This document shows, piece by piece, positions 45,087-54,255 of a stretch of 64,000 nucleotides of DNA. Under the pieces are notes generated by a model. The model searched no databases, had not been told where the DNA came from, and worked only from the letters and a program-made list of their open reading frames with translations. The stretch is taken from assembly GCF_018603435.1 (NCBI RefSeq), contig NZ_CP075682.1:868001-932000 (forward strand). The letters are read 5' to 3'. A program made the translations under genes and the position numbers. Every line of letters begins with the position of its first letter. Position 1 is the stretch's first letter. The DNA comes from Chryseobacterium sp. ZHDP1 (GTDB taxonomy: Bacteria; Bacteroidota; Bacteroidia; Flavobacteriales; Weeksellaceae).

Positions 45087-45180
45087 GTATTTCTCTATTA
45101 TTTAACTTTTGTTTTAACAGAAACTCTTCCTGAATGCGGAATCTCATCTTTAATTAATTTTCCACTCAAAAAGGAATGAT

Positions 45181-45188
45181 TATCTTTG
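45181..45188 (+). promoter_or_regulatory. -7 element, transaldolase gene
   Basis: TATCTTTG, 23 bases before the ATG at 45212; it also shows that the ORF start at 45176 cannot be used. Confidence 0.65.
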
Positions 45189-45211
45189 TAAAAAATAAAT
45201 CTGTAAAACAA

Positions 45212-45865
45212 ATGAAATTTTTTATTGACACTGCTAATTTAGAGCAAATAAAAGAAGCCAAAGATCTTGGAATTCTTGATGGGGTAACAACCAACCCGTC
45301 TTTAATGGCAAAAGAAGGAATTCAGGGAGCTGAAGCGATTAAAAATCATTACAAAGCCATCTGCGAAATTGTAGACGGAGATATTTCTGCGGAAGTTCTT
45401 TCTACAACGTATGAAGAAATGATTAAAGAAGGGGACGAATTGGCAGCAATCCATCCGAATATCGTGGTGAAAATCCCAATGATCAAAGACGGAATTAAAG
45501 CATTAAAATATTTTTCAGATAAAGGGATCAAAACGAACTGTACGCTGATTTTCTCTCCGGGACAGGCTCTTTTGGCTGCAAAAGCGGGTGCAACTTATGT
45601 TTCTCCTTTCCTGGGAAGACTGGATGATATTTCAACTGACGGATTAAATTTAATCCAGGAAATCAGATTGATTTTTGATAATTATATGTATGAAACTGAA
45701 ATTTTAGCAGCTTCTATCCGTCATTCGATGCACATTATCGACTGTGCTAAAATCGGGGCAGATGTGATTACTTCACCGCTTCCTCCGATCTTGAGTTTAC
45801 TGAAACATCCTTTAACAGACAGCGGATTGGCTCAGTTTGTTGCGGATTCTCAGAAATTATCTTAA
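45212..45865 (+). CDS. Transaldolase / fructose-6-phosphate aldolase-like protein
   Basis: A 217-residue TalC/FSA-type protein from [20 protein letters not shown] at 45212. The Schiff-base Lys87 lies in NIVVKIPMI, and [34 protein letters not shown] and [12 protein letters not shown] are family signatures. Either transaldolase (sedoheptulose-7-P + glyceraldehyde-3-P to fructose-6-P + erythrose-4-P in the pentose phosphate pathway) or fructose-6-P aldolase activity is possible; the sequence does not tell them apart. Length matches the short subfamily. Confidence 0.88.
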   Translation: MKFFIDTANLEQIKEAKDLGILDGVTTNPSLMAKEGIQGAEAIKNHYKAICEIVDGDISAEVLSTTYEEMIKEGDELAAIHPNIVVKIPMIKDGIKALKYFSDKGIKTNCTLIFSPGQALLAAKAGATYVSPFLGRLDDISTDGLNLIQEIRLIFDNYMYETEILAASIRHSMHIIDCAKIGADVITSPLPPILSLLKHPLTDSGLAQFVADSQKLS

Positions 45866-45892
45866 CAATATATCTTTTTATATTTTAGAATA

Positions 45893-45929
45893 AATTACGG
45901 CGCGGAAACTTCGTTTCCGCGCCGTAATT
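45893..45929. terminator. Perfect 16-bp stem hairpin between convergent genes
   Basis: AATTACGGCGCGGAAA and its complement flank the loop CTTCG. It separates the aldolase (+) from a GLPGLI gene (-). It has only a weak T tract, so it may be a terminator or a dispersed palindrome. Confidence 0.75.
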
Positions 45930-45930
45930 A

Positions 45931-46773
45931 TTATTTCAGTAAATCCAGTTCCAGAAGATTATTGTCTTTTGCATTATCTTCTTTTACCTTTCTCTCACGC
46001 TGACGAATCATGTCTTCCACATCCAGCTTATTTCCTTTTTCGTCGGTCATCATGATTTTTGTTCCGCTGGAAAGCATCTGCCGTATTCCTTTTGTCGGAT
46101 TAATCCGGTAATCTAGAAACTGTTTTTTATATTTCTCCTGATTTAAAGGAACCAATGCTCCGAATCTATGATTTTCTTCTTGACTTTTCCATTCCCGATC
46201 TTTTAAATCTATAATTTCCTTTAAAACATAAGAATGAGAGTTCGTTTGATCTTCCAGCTTTACAATTAATCCCGGTAATCCATGAAATTTATACGGCCCG
46301 TCCTGAATCGGAATTTCGGCAACAAACCAAGCCGTCCATTTTCTTCCGGCGAAATCCGTGGTTGCTTTTTGTGCATTAAATTCACCTACTTTTTGTTTTT
46401 CAGGTAAAATTTTCCAGTCTATTTTCCTGTCATCGGAAACTTTGTACTCATCCATATCCAAACGATTGAAAAACAAAATTTTATAGTCAGGATAAGATTT
46501 TTGAACAACATAAGGAACCATTCCGAACTTAATTTTAGAAAAATCTCCGTTCTGATGTTTCGATTGAGCTTCGATCAACGAATCTGAAATATATTTATCT
46601 CTGCTGTAAAATTTCGAACCTTTCTTAGAAACATCAAGATATATCGATTCTGTGATTGATACATCTTTTTTTGTAGAATCTGAAACAAATCTGTACTCAT
46701 AAACAAAACGTTTGTTTTGGGCATTAAACAACATTCCCAATAGCAACGCAAACGCAATAATGATCTTCTTCAT
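45931..46773 (-). CDS. GLPGLI family exported protein (paralogue A)
   Basis: A 280-residue protein with signal peptide (MKKIIIAFALLLGMLFNAQ) and a soluble domain containing the diagnostic motif GLPGLIVKLED near residues 166-176, preceded by IPIQDGPYKFH. GLPGLI proteins (TIGR01200) are common in Bacteroidota, probably periplasmic, with unknown function. A related protein is encoded at 47445-48347, in the BlaI/M56 operon; an acetyltransferase gene lies between. Confidence 0.87.
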   Translation of the reverse strand: MKKIIIAFALLLGMLFNAQNKRFVYEYRFVSDSTKKDVSITESIYLDVSKKGSKFYSRDKYISDSLIEAQSKHQNGDFSKIKFGMVPYVVQKSYPDYKILFFNRLDMDEYKVSDDRKIDWKILPEKQKVGEFNAQKATTDFAGRKWTAWFVAEIPIQDGPYKFHGLPGLIVKLEDQTNSHSYVLKEIIDLKDREWKSQEENHRFGALVPLNQEKYKKQFLDYRINPTKGIRQMLSSGTKIMMTDEKGNKLDVEDMIRQRERKVKEDNAKDNNLLELDLLK

Positions 46774-46799
46774 TAATATTTTTTATTTAGTTTAAATTT

Positions 46800-47360
46800 T
46801 TAATTCATAATATTTTTCACCACTTTACAAGGATTTCCCACTGCAACCACATTGTCCGGAATGTCTTTGTTTACGACACTTCCCGCTCCGATCACCGAGT
46901 TGTTTCCGATAGAAATTCCGGGAAGAACCACTACATTTCCTCCGAACCATACGTTATCTCCTACTGTAATGGGATGAGCAGATTCAAGACCTTCGTTTCT
47001 TTGTTTAAAATCTATGGGATGATTTGCGGTGTAAAAACTACAGTTGGGACCGATAAAAACATGATCTCCGAAAGTTACTTTCGCACAATCCAGAATTACC
47101 AGATTATGATTCGAATAGAAATTCTCTCCCACTTCAATATTATATCCGTAATCGCACCAGAAACTGGGTTCTATGCAGATATTCTGTTTTGTTTTGCCTA
47201 AAATCTTTCTCAGCAGTGCCGCTCTTCCTTCAGCATCAGAATTTTTCAGAAGGTTGTATTCCTGACAAAGATCTTTTACTTTAATTCTTTCTTCAATAAG
47301 TTCCTGGTCGTAATTGGCATTATACAAAAGTCCTTTCGCACATTTTTCCTTTTCCGTCAT
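46800..47360 (-). CDS. Sugar O-acetyltransferase, left-handed beta-helix (Maa family)
   Basis: A 186-residue hexapeptide-repeat acetyltransferase. The N-terminal mac domain (MTEKEKCAKGLLYNANYDQEL) precedes a left-handed beta helix (GDHVFIGPNCSFYTANHPID, ITVGDNVWFGGNVVVLPGIS, GIGNNSVIGAGSVV) with catalytic His114 in TANHPID. It acetylates the 6-hydroxyl of maltose, galactosides or similar sugars using acetyl-CoA. It lies between the two GLPGLI genes in the same orientation. Confidence 0.9.
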   Translation of the reverse strand: MTEKEKCAKGLLYNANYDQELIEERIKVKDLCQEYNLLKNSDAEGRAALLRKILGKTKQNICIEPSFWCDYGYNIEVGENFYSNHNLVILDCAKVTFGDHVFIGPNCSFYTANHPIDFKQRNEGLESAHPITVGDNVWFGGNVVVLPGISIGNNSVIGAGSVVNKDIPDNVVAVGNPCKVVKNIMN

Positions 47361-47396
47361 ATTTTATGATTTGCAGTTCTAAAGATAACAAAAACA

Positions 47397-47427
47397 AAAC
47401 AGGGCAAAAATTACTTTCGCCCTGTTT
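47397..47427 (-). terminator. Terminator of the BlaI/M56/GLPGLI operon
   Basis: AAACAGGGC and its exact complement GCCCTGTTT flank a 13-base loop; on the minus strand a TTTTGTTTTTG tail follows. It lies 18 bases after the GLPGLI stop. Confidence 0.85.
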
Positions 47428-47444
47428 AAGAAATATTTAACCTA

Positions 47445-48347
47445 TTATTTTACAAGATCCGGCTCAATAGGATTGTTATTTTTTGCCAGAGATTCTTTTG
47501 TTCTCTTTTCCATTTCCCTGAAAACCTGATTAGGATCTGAAATTTCTTTTCCGTCTGAAGTTTTTACTTTAAAAGTCATCTTAGAGTTATCGGTATTTCT
47601 CATCATCATTTCCCTCATGTTTTTAGCAGGATCATTTACATAATCTTTCCACGCTTTTCTGAACTGATCTTCCGTTACTTCAAGCTCTTTTCCGCCCATT
47701 CCGAAAACCCTGATGTTTTGCGGAAGTTCCGGTTCTTTTTCTGAAGCAGCAGCTTGGGTAACCTTTTTATTTCCGACCAAAGTCATGATGTGGGAACCTG
47801 TAGTATCTTCAATTTTAACAATCAGTCCCGGTAAACCGTAGAATTTATAAGGTCCGTCCTGAAAAGGAATATCCGTAGAAAACCACGCAATCCATTCTCT
47901 TCCGCCAAAGCTTGTGGTTGCTTTCTGCGTATTGTATTCCCCGATTTTCTGCTTGTCGGATAAAATTTTCCATTCTGGTTTCTGATCTTCTCTGATTTTA
48001 TACTGATCCGAAGAAACACTTCTAAAAAGATATGTTTTAAAATCGGGATAACTTTTGGTTACTTTGAATGAAACCTGTCCCGGATTTTCTCTTCTGTTAA
48101 CACTGATATTTCCGGAAAATGATTTGATCTGCTTCTCCAATTCTGCTCTGGAAGTGGAATCGGCGACAAATTTTGTTCTGCTGTAATAATTCGAACCGTT
48201 TTTATCAATATCAAGGTACATCATTTCGCTTTTCACGTCTTCCTTATTATTGGAATCGGGAATGAATTTGTAATCATAGAAAAAACGGTTGATCTGTGCA
48301 TTGGCAAGAATTCCCGCCAATAAAAAGAGGAGTAATTTATATTTCAT
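47445..48347 (-). CDS. GLPGLI family exported protein (paralogue B)
   Basis: A 300-residue protein from the ATG at 48347 (MKYKLLLFLLAGILANAQ, signal peptide); a start three codons earlier is possible but gives a poorer signal. The GLPGLIVKIEDTTGSH motif is preceded by the same IPFQDGPYKFY block as in paralogue A, and there is extra sequence in the C-terminal third. It is encoded 70 bases downstream of the M56 gene on the same strand, so it may belong to the BlaI regulon. Confidence 0.87.
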   Translation of the reverse strand: MKYKLLLFLLAGILANAQINRFFYDYKFIPDSNNKEDVKSEMMYLDIDKNGSNYYSRTKFVADSTSRAELEKQIKSFSGNISVNRRENPGQVSFKVTKSYPDFKTYLFRSVSSDQYKIREDQKPEWKILSDKQKIGEYNTQKATTSFGGREWIAWFSTDIPFQDGPYKFYGLPGLIVKIEDTTGSHIMTLVGNKKVTQAAASEKEPELPQNIRVFGMGGKELEVTEDQFRKAWKDYVNDPAKNMREMMMRNTDNSKMTFKVKTSDGKEISDPNQVFREMEKRTKESLAKNNNPIEPDLVK

Positions 48348-48417
48348 AAGCTGCATTTTTAAAAAGACTCTGCTATTATTTAGCTTTGAAATAATCAGCA
48401 GAGTTTAAAAAACTTGA

Positions 48418-50283
48418 TTATTTAGTCTGAATTCGGATTTCGCCCTGCATTTTTCCGTCTATGTTTCTTTTGTTTACATCCATTCTTTTAATGGTTTTAG
48501 AATCCAGAGCCTGCATTTCTTCATTGGTAGATTCTTTTCCGTTAATATAGATCTTCATATCTCCCGCTCCGTTTAGATTTTTGATGCCCGAAGCAACAAC
48601 AGATTGATTTTTATTATCGATTTTAATATTGTCTGCATGGATTCTGAACACTTTTTCATCCGGGAAACCTCTGAAAGTATTGCCATAAATGTACACTTTT
48701 CTGTTTCCGTCCAATGCTCTTCGTTCTGCTTCCAGTTTAGCTCTTTCGCCCTCTAATTTGGCTCTTTTTTCTTCCAGTTTGGCTCTTTCTTTCTCAAGTT
48801 TCGCTCTTTTTTTAGCCATTGCCGCAGATTCTTTTACTTTTGGTTCGGAAAAATTGAAGCTGTTTTCAGATTCCGGCGACCATTTCATATCTCTGGAATC
48901 ACGGAAAGAATATACTTTTACTTTTGGTGCGTTTGGCGCTTTCGGTGCATTGGGCGGACTTGGAGGAGCATCCGGAAAATCAAAATTCATTTCTGGAATA
49001 TCAGGAATTTCAATATTAAGTTCTTCCAGATCTTTCATTTGATCTTTCCATTCTTTGGATTTAAAATAATCGTTGATATTAACATCTTTTCCGTCCATTC
49101 GGATCACCATTGCCGATTTCAGAAAATCTTTTGAGCTTGCAATTTTTCCGATTTCTCCGGATAGTTTTCCGATTTCTTCGAGATTTTTGTTGTACTCGTC
49201 ACTTTCAGGTTTTAAACTTTTCAGATTCTGGCTTTTTTCCTGAATCTTTTTGCTTAAATCTGCTATTTTTTTGTCGTCTTCAGATTTTTTATACACTTTT
49301 GGACTTACGACAACATGATCTTTTGAATCTGGAGTAATGGTATCTTTTTTAATAACAATTTTATCTCCTTTTTTAATCTGAGAAACGGCTTTCTCAATTT
49401 CTATATTCGTTGCTTTAATTTCTTGGTTTTTGGCATTTACCAAATAAGCAAACGCAACAGAAAATACTACCGGCAATGCAAAAATTCTACGCGCATACCC
49501 GAATTTGGTTTTAGGTTTTTGTAACATTTTTAATCGTTTTTTGAGATTTGAACTAAGAAACGGACTGGTTGCAGGCAACTGGTTTCCGGAAAAGTGGCTT
49601 GCTAAAAGCATCTGCGCAAATGCTTTCGTGTCCGATTGTTTTACGGCTTTTTTATCAGCCAGATATTCGTGAATTAAACTAATTTCTTTTTTGATGAGAT
49701 GAAAAAAAGGATTGAACCAGAAAACAGAGGTAATAATCTCAATAAAAATTTTATCGAAGGAGTGTTTCTGTTCAATATGCACCATTTCGTGCTTTAAAAT
49801 CTGTTTTCCGAGATCAGAATTCAGCGTGATGGAATTCTTCCAGAAAAGATTTTTAAAGTAAGAAAAAGGAGCTTCGGATAAGTTTGTATGGTAAAAATTA
49901 ATCCCATCGAAACTTTCTTTCTGAAACTGACTTTTAAGCTTTTGGATTCTGAAAATCCCGTAGACGAATCTTCCTAAAAAATAGAAAGAAACAAGTCCCA
50001 AAGCCGAAAAAATAATTCTAAAATAAATGTAATCATTGTTTGAGTTTTTAATGGTATTAAAATTCTGTACCTGATCTATCAACTTATACAAGTCACTGCT
50101 TACTTCAATGGTAAAGTCTTCAACCTTTATTAAAGGAAGCAATAACGATATGAGCATCGCAGACAAAAGATAAAATCTGTTGTAGTGATGAAACGTCTTG
50201 TCTTTTAAAGACAACTGATAATACAGAAACGTTACACCGGAACATAAAATAACTTTTCCGAAATAGAGAAGTACAGTTTCCAT
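48418..50283 (-). CDS. BlaR1-like M56 metallopeptidase, regulatory sensor
   Basis: A 621-residue membrane protein. Helices lie near residues 5-20, 35-52, 92-112 and 265-282. The M56 zinc site is HEMVH at 165-169 with an HEYLADKKA block further on. After the membrane part comes a long periplasmic region with four heptad repeats of type AKLEKER (residues about 500-530) and a TonB-like closing domain ending IRIQTK. The penicillin-binding sensor domain of true BlaR1 is absent. Together with the BlaI gene that ends 2 bases upstream, it is expected to cleave or control BlaI in response to an unknown cue. Confidence 0.87.
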   Translation of the reverse strand: METVLLYFGKVILCSGVTFLYYQLSLKDKTFHHYNRFYLLSAMLISLLLPLIKVEDFTIEVSSDLYKLIDQVQNFNTIKNSNNDYIYFRIIFSALGLVSFYFLGRFVYGIFRIQKLKSQFQKESFDGINFYHTNLSEAPFSYFKNLFWKNSITLNSDLGKQILKHEMVHIEQKHSFDKIFIEIITSVFWFNPFFHLIKKEISLIHEYLADKKAVKQSDTKAFAQMLLASHFSGNQLPATSPFLSSNLKKRLKMLQKPKTKFGYARRIFALPVVFSVAFAYLVNAKNQEIKATNIEIEKAVSQIKKGDKIVIKKDTITPDSKDHVVVSPKVYKKSEDDKKIADLSKKIQEKSQNLKSLKPESDEYNKNLEEIGKLSGEIGKIASSKDFLKSAMVIRMDGKDVNINDYFKSKEWKDQMKDLEELNIEIPDIPEMNFDFPDAPPSPPNAPKAPNAPKVKVYSFRDSRDMKWSPESENSFNFSEPKVKESAAMAKKRAKLEKERAKLEEKRAKLEGERAKLEAERRALDGNRKVYIYGNTFRGFPDEKVFRIHADNIKIDNKNQSVVASGIKNLNGAGDMKIYINGKESTNEEMQALDSKTIKRMDVNKRNIDGKMQGEIRIQTK

Positions 50284-50285
50284 GG

Positions 50286-50651
50286 TTAGTTTTTCTTTTT
50301 AAGTTCGTTTAACAGCATCTCAAGATCTTCCACCGTCATTTCATTTTTTTCGACCAGAAAAGAAACGGCACTTTTGTAAGATCCTTTGAAATAATTTTTT
50401 ACCAGACTTTTAATGGTTTTTCCGGAATACTGCTCCTTGGAAACCAACGGAAAATATTCATGCTGTCTTCCGTATACATTATAGTCTACAAATTCTTTTT
50501 CTTTCAGCACTTTTAAAATGGTAGAAACGGTATTGGTGTGAGGCTTCGGTTCAGGGAAAAGATCAAGAACGTCTTTCAGAAATCCTTTTTCCAGTTTCCA
50601 TAAATACTGCATCACCTGTTCTTCTGCTTTTGTTAAAGTCTGAATTTTCAT
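50286..50651 (-). CDS. BlaI/MecI/CopY family repressor
   Basis: A 121-residue winged-helix repressor: EEQVMQYLWKLEKGFLKDVLDLF starts the fold, TNTVSTILKVLKEKEFVDY is the recognition region and the C-terminal dimerisation helices follow. BlaI proteins repress until a linked M56 peptidase cleaves them. Two ACTA-N6-TAGT dyads and a TACAnnTGTA site upstream are likely operators. No beta-lactamase gene is near; the controlled genes are probably this operon with the GLPGLI gene. Confidence 0.93.
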   Translation of the reverse strand: MKIQTLTKAEEQVMQYLWKLEKGFLKDVLDLFPEPKPHTNTVSTILKVLKEKEFVDYNVYGRQHEYFPLVSKEQYSGKTIKSLVKNYFKGSYKSAVSFLVEKNEMTVEDLEMLLNELKKKN

Positions 50652-50709
50652 ATCCTTTTCATTTTTATCATTAAACGTGACATAAAAATATTCACGAAAA
50701 TTTTATATC

Positions 50710-50770
50710 ACTAAGAAATTAGTTATACAAATGTAGAAATAAAATCCATCCAAACAACTATTTTTTTAGT
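50710..50770 (-). promoter_or_regulatory. BlaI operator dyads and -7 element
   Basis: ACTAAGAAATTAGT at 50710-50723 is a perfect dyad; ACTATTTTTTTAGT at 50757-50770 is a second with the same ACTA-N6-TAGT plan. Between them TACAAATGTA (50726-50735; on the minus strand TACATTTG matches TAnnTTTG) is a TACAnnTGTA palindrome overlapping the -7 box. Position matches BlaI/MecI-type repression; binding is inferred. Confidence 0.68.
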
Positions 50771-50892
50771 GATAAAATATTAAAACACATAAATAACTGA
50801 TTATCAAATAAATAAATTTTATTAAAATTTGTTAAAAAAATTTTGGTAGGATTATTTGCTTGGTTTTAAAGATCCGTTGATCTCCAAAAAGA

Positions 50893-52065
50893 TTACTTCT
50901 GATTTTTATTTTCTGTTATTGATGAACTGACCAAATATTTTATCCTCAGAATCAGAAGACCTTCAAAAATGATCCATAAAATAATAAGATGAATGACCGA
51001 TGGAAGATTATCTGAGAGAGAACCTCCGGATTGTACAATGGAAATAAAAGTCTTTAAAAACGGCGACGTGGGCAAAGCATCAGACAAAAACTGAACAAAT
51101 TTCGGCAGCGCCTGATACGGCATTGAATATCCCGTAATCAGAAATATCGGATACGAGGAAAATACAAGAACCTGAAATGCAAACAGTTTCGTCTTAAAAA
51201 AACTTCCGATCAGCATTCCGAAAACGATAATTGTAGAAATGAATAACGCAAAAATTACCGCAAGATCAATGGCGTTTCCGCGAATTTCAACCCCGAAAAC
51301 AGAGAAATTCACTACAGCGAAAAACAATCCGAAAATCATAAAAGCAAAAAAATAAAGGATGCTTTTCCCAAAAATCATTTTAGAAATGCTCTGTTTTGAA
51401 ATTTCATAAAGATTCAGCAGTTTATTTTCTTCTCTTTCTGAAGTAAAAGCCGCCGCAACACCAATCAGAAGTGTCTGCTGAAGAATAATTGCCAATAGAC
51501 CGGGCAACAGAAATCCTCCATACGTCATACTTGCGTTGTAAAGCGGACGGTAATCCATATTGATGGGATTAGTCATTTTCATGGATTCATCTTCTCCCAT
51601 TCCCTTTTTGTTAAAGTACGTTTTCCTCACTCCTGCTCCAACCGTTAAGCATACTTTGGTTGCAGTGCTGAGTAAATCGCTGGAAGGTAAAAAACGGGAA
51701 GCATTGAGAACCATATTCACATTTGCCTGTTTCTGCGATAAAATATTTCTCTCGAATCCAGACTGAATATAAAAATACCCCTGAACTTCACCCTGATACA
51801 TTTTTTCCTGTCCTTCCGCAATATTTGAAGCCGGAACGATTTCAATCATGGAAGTGGAATTGAATTGCTGCGTCAATGTTCTGGAAATGGCGGTTCCATC
51901 ATCATCAATTAACGCCAGTTTTACCTTTTCTTCACCCTTGTTTAAATAAATACTTCCGTACATGAATGCGTACAGAATCGGAGCGAGAAGCAAAATCAGA
52001 AACAGACTCGAATCTTTCGAAACATTCCGAAGCTCTCTTTTAAATATCTCAATAATCTCCTTCAT
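50893..52065 (-). CDS. ABC-2 type transporter permease (second of pair)
   Basis: A 390-residue membrane protein of the ABC2_membrane_3 / YhgE-like group: an N-terminal anchor (residues 20-40), a large extracytoplasmic loop with KVKLALIDDDG near residue 48, and five to six helices in the C-terminal half. It overlaps the other permease by four bases (ATGA). No ATP-binding cassette gene is encoded in the operon. Probably an exporter component working with the adjacent HlyD and TolC proteins. Confidence 0.85.
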   Translation of the reverse strand: MKEIIEIFKRELRNVSKDSSLFLILLLAPILYAFMYGSIYLNKGEEKVKLALIDDDGTAISRTLTQQFNSTSMIEIVPASNIAEGQEKMYQGEVQGYFYIQSGFERNILSQKQANVNMVLNASRFLPSSDLLSTATKVCLTVGAGVRKTYFNKKGMGEDESMKMTNPINMDYRPLYNASMTYGGFLLPGLLAIILQQTLLIGVAAAFTSEREENKLLNLYEISKQSISKMIFGKSILYFFAFMIFGLFFAVVNFSVFGVEIRGNAIDLAVIFALFISTIIVFGMLIGSFFKTKLFAFQVLVFSSYPIFLITGYSMPYQALPKFVQFLSDALPTSPFLKTFISIVQSGGSLSDNLPSVIHLIILWIIFEGLLILRIKYLVSSSITENKNQK

Positions 52066-53228
52066 ATGCTCTTTTCTTTAAGATAGTTATTAATTTTTTT
52101 CTGAAAAAACACAATACTTAAAGGAAATGTTACTCCGGTAAAAATCAGCAGTTTAAAAATCTCAGGCGTTGTATATGATAAGGGAAGCTCCATGAAATAA
52201 AGCTTAATAAAACCATCCAGAAAGTGGGTATAAGGCATAATGTCTGCGTAAAACTGATCGTACCACGGCATTGCCCATCGCGGAAATGTAAAACCGCTGA
52301 AAACAAAAGCCGGAGATGTAAAAAACAGAGCCACATCGGTTACAAAAAGCAGATTATTGGACATTGCGGAAAGCATCATTCCGATGCCGATGCAGGCTAA
52401 AGACATTAAAGTATAGATCAGGAAAAAATTAAAATCGGTCTGCGGTTTTCCCAGTTCAAAAACAGGAAATACAATGTAAGCAACCAATACAAAGAGAATC
52501 CATGAAATGCAAAGATGAGCAAGTGTTTTTCCGACTATAATCTGTGAGGAAGAAGCGGAAATTTTTAACAGTTCATCAATCGTATTCCGTTTAAATTCAA
52601 GATTTAAAATTAAAACAGAAGCTACGACCAAAGCCATTTGAAGCCCGACTGTAATCAGTCCGGGCGTTAAATACATCTGATAATTAAAGTCCGGATTGTA
52701 GAGCGTTGTGGTATTCAGTTTTATCGGCTGAACCAAAGCTGTTGCCTGTTCAGCAGGCATTCCCTGTTTTTCCGCTTTCTGGAGAACTACGGCAAGACCG
52801 CCTTTTATAATGACTTCTGCCGCTCCTTTATAAATCATTTTTGCAGGAACCAGATACGCTCCGTTGGTATACAAAGTAATGTTTGACTGATGATTTTTTT
52901 TAACATCCGACTCCAGATTTTTAGGAAAATGTACAGCTCCGAAAATCTTGCCTTCCTTCATTAATTTTTCTATTTCTGCATTGCTGGAAACCTTTTCTGT
53001 AATATGAATCAGATCGCTGTGATCCATCATATCCGTAAGCTGTCTGGAAACAGAAGACTGATCTTCATCCCAAACTGCCATCGGAAGTTCTTTTGCAAAC
53101 TGCTTCTGGTAAATTAATCCGTAAAAAAGAAATATTATGGGCGGAATGACCAGTAAAACCACATAGAAATTCGGAATCGAAAAAATCCGTTTCCACTCCC
53201 GAATGATAATCTGGCTGATTGTTTTCAA
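52062..53228 (-). CDS. ABC-2 type transporter permease (first of pair)
   Basis: A 388-residue permease with the same plan as its neighbour: IIREWKRIFSIPNFYVVLLV anchor, loop with ELPMAVWDEDQSSVSRQL, and multiple helices after residue 180, including FSGFTFPRWAMPW. The two proteins probably form a heterodimer. The gene is preceded by the HlyD adaptor gene with 23 bases between and overlaps the next permease by four. Confidence 0.85.
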   Translation of the reverse strand: MKTISQIIIREWKRIFSIPNFYVVLLVIPPIIFLFYGLIYQKQFAKELPMAVWDEDQSSVSRQLTDMMDHSDLIHITEKVSSNAEIEKLMKEGKIFGAVHFPKNLESDVKKNHQSNITLYTNGAYLVPAKMIYKGAAEVIIKGGLAVVLQKAEKQGMPAEQATALVQPIKLNTTTLYNPDFNYQMYLTPGLITVGLQMALVVASVLILNLEFKRNTIDELLKISASSSQIIVGKTLAHLCISWILFVLVAYIVFPVFELGKPQTDFNFFLIYTLMSLACIGIGMMLSAMSNNLLFVTDVALFFTSPAFVFSGFTFPRWAMPWYDQFYADIMPYTHFLDGFIKLYFMELPLSYTTPEIFKLLIFTGVTFPLSIVFFQKKINNYLKEKSI

Positions 53229-53251
53229 AAAGTTGTTTTTTATGAATTAAA

Positions 53252-54250
53252 TTATTGAAAAATAAGCTGTGCTGTCATTCCTGAACGAAGTCCTTTGATG
53301 GAACCTGCGTTTTCCGGTCTTACTTTGATCTGAAACGTTCTGAGTTCAAATTCTCCGTTCTGCTTTTCCGGAACCCAGTCTGCGTAGCCTAAAGCCGGAG
53401 CCAGTTCTGCCACTCTTCCCTGAACTTTTTCAGGCGTACAGCCGGGAATTTTCATGGTCACCAGACTTCCTTTATTTATTTTCGTCATCTGATTCTGGCG
53501 AAGATTAAATTTCACAAAAAAAGACTGATCTTTCTGAATCGTCATCATCGGATAACCCGCATTTACCATTTCTCCTTTTTTGGCAATTACCGTAGAAATA
53601 ATTCCGGAAGCGGGTGCTTTTATAGAAGCATTGTCTTTGATCTCCTGCGTAAGTTCATCTGCACTTTTTGCCTGATTTAAAACCGATTGTGCTGAGTTTT
53701 TAAGCTCTTCATTGTTTCCTCTTTTCAAAAGCTGAACATTCAGATTGGCGGTTTCCAGTTCTTTCTGGGCTGCTTTGTATTTGAAATAAATTACATCGCG
53801 TTCCTGTCCGGAAACTACTCCTTCCGCATACAGATTCTGAAAACGGCTGTACGTTTTAGACATCAGATCCATCTGCTGTTTCGCAATCTGCTGTAAATTC
53901 TCGGCTGATTTCAATACTTCCGGTTCTACTCCGCGATTCACTTTATCCAATTGGTTCTGTGCAATTTTCACCGCTTCTGAAACCTGAGACTGTATGCTTT
54001 CAATCTCGGAGGTTTTCATCTGTGCAATAATCTGTCCTTCCTTTACATCATCGCCTTCCTTTACCAAAAGCTCCAAAACTCTACCCGGAAGTGAAGCCGA
54101 AACGTCCACAAATTCAGCGTCTACCATTCCTATAACCGCATCTTTGCTGCTGCTTTCGGAAGATTTGTTCTGAAGAAGATAAATCAGCGCGATGACCAAT
54201 ACAACAATTGGAATACATACTGCCCAGTAATTTTTTATAAAATTTTTCAT
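53252..54250 (-). CDS. HlyD-family efflux adaptor
   Basis: A 332-residue membrane fusion protein with one N-terminal membrane helix (residues 5-25), a lipoyl half (PGRVLELLVKEGDDVKEGQI), a long alpha-hairpin (residues about 80-190, coiled) and the closing lipoyl half ASGIISTVIAKKGEMV. It links the ABC permeases to the TolC-type channel encoded just upstream (5-base gap). Confidence 0.9.
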   Translation of the reverse strand: MKNFIKNYWAVCIPIVVLVIALIYLLQNKSSESSSKDAVIGMVDAEFVDVSASLPGRVLELLVKEGDDVKEGQIIAQMKTSEIESIQSQVSEAVKIAQNQLDKVNRGVEPEVLKSAENLQQIAKQQMDLMSKTYSRFQNLYAEGVVSGQERDVIYFKYKAAQKELETANLNVQLLKRGNNEELKNSAQSVLNQAKSADELTQEIKDNASIKAPASGIISTVIAKKGEMVNAGYPMMTIQKDQSFFVKFNLRQNQMTKINKGSLVTMKIPGCTPEKVQGRVAELAPALGYADWVPEKQNGEFELRTFQIKVRPENAGSIKGLRSGMTAQLIFQ

Positions 54251-54255
54251 CTTGT

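Noticed and set aside
45893..45929. Copy of the GCGGCGGCTTCGCCGCCGC palindromic family
   Set aside because: It has a CTTCG loop and GC-rich stem but lacks the conserved flanks (TTTCCGCACTCGCTATTTT, AAAATGAGCTCAGACAA), so it is listed as a separate hairpin.
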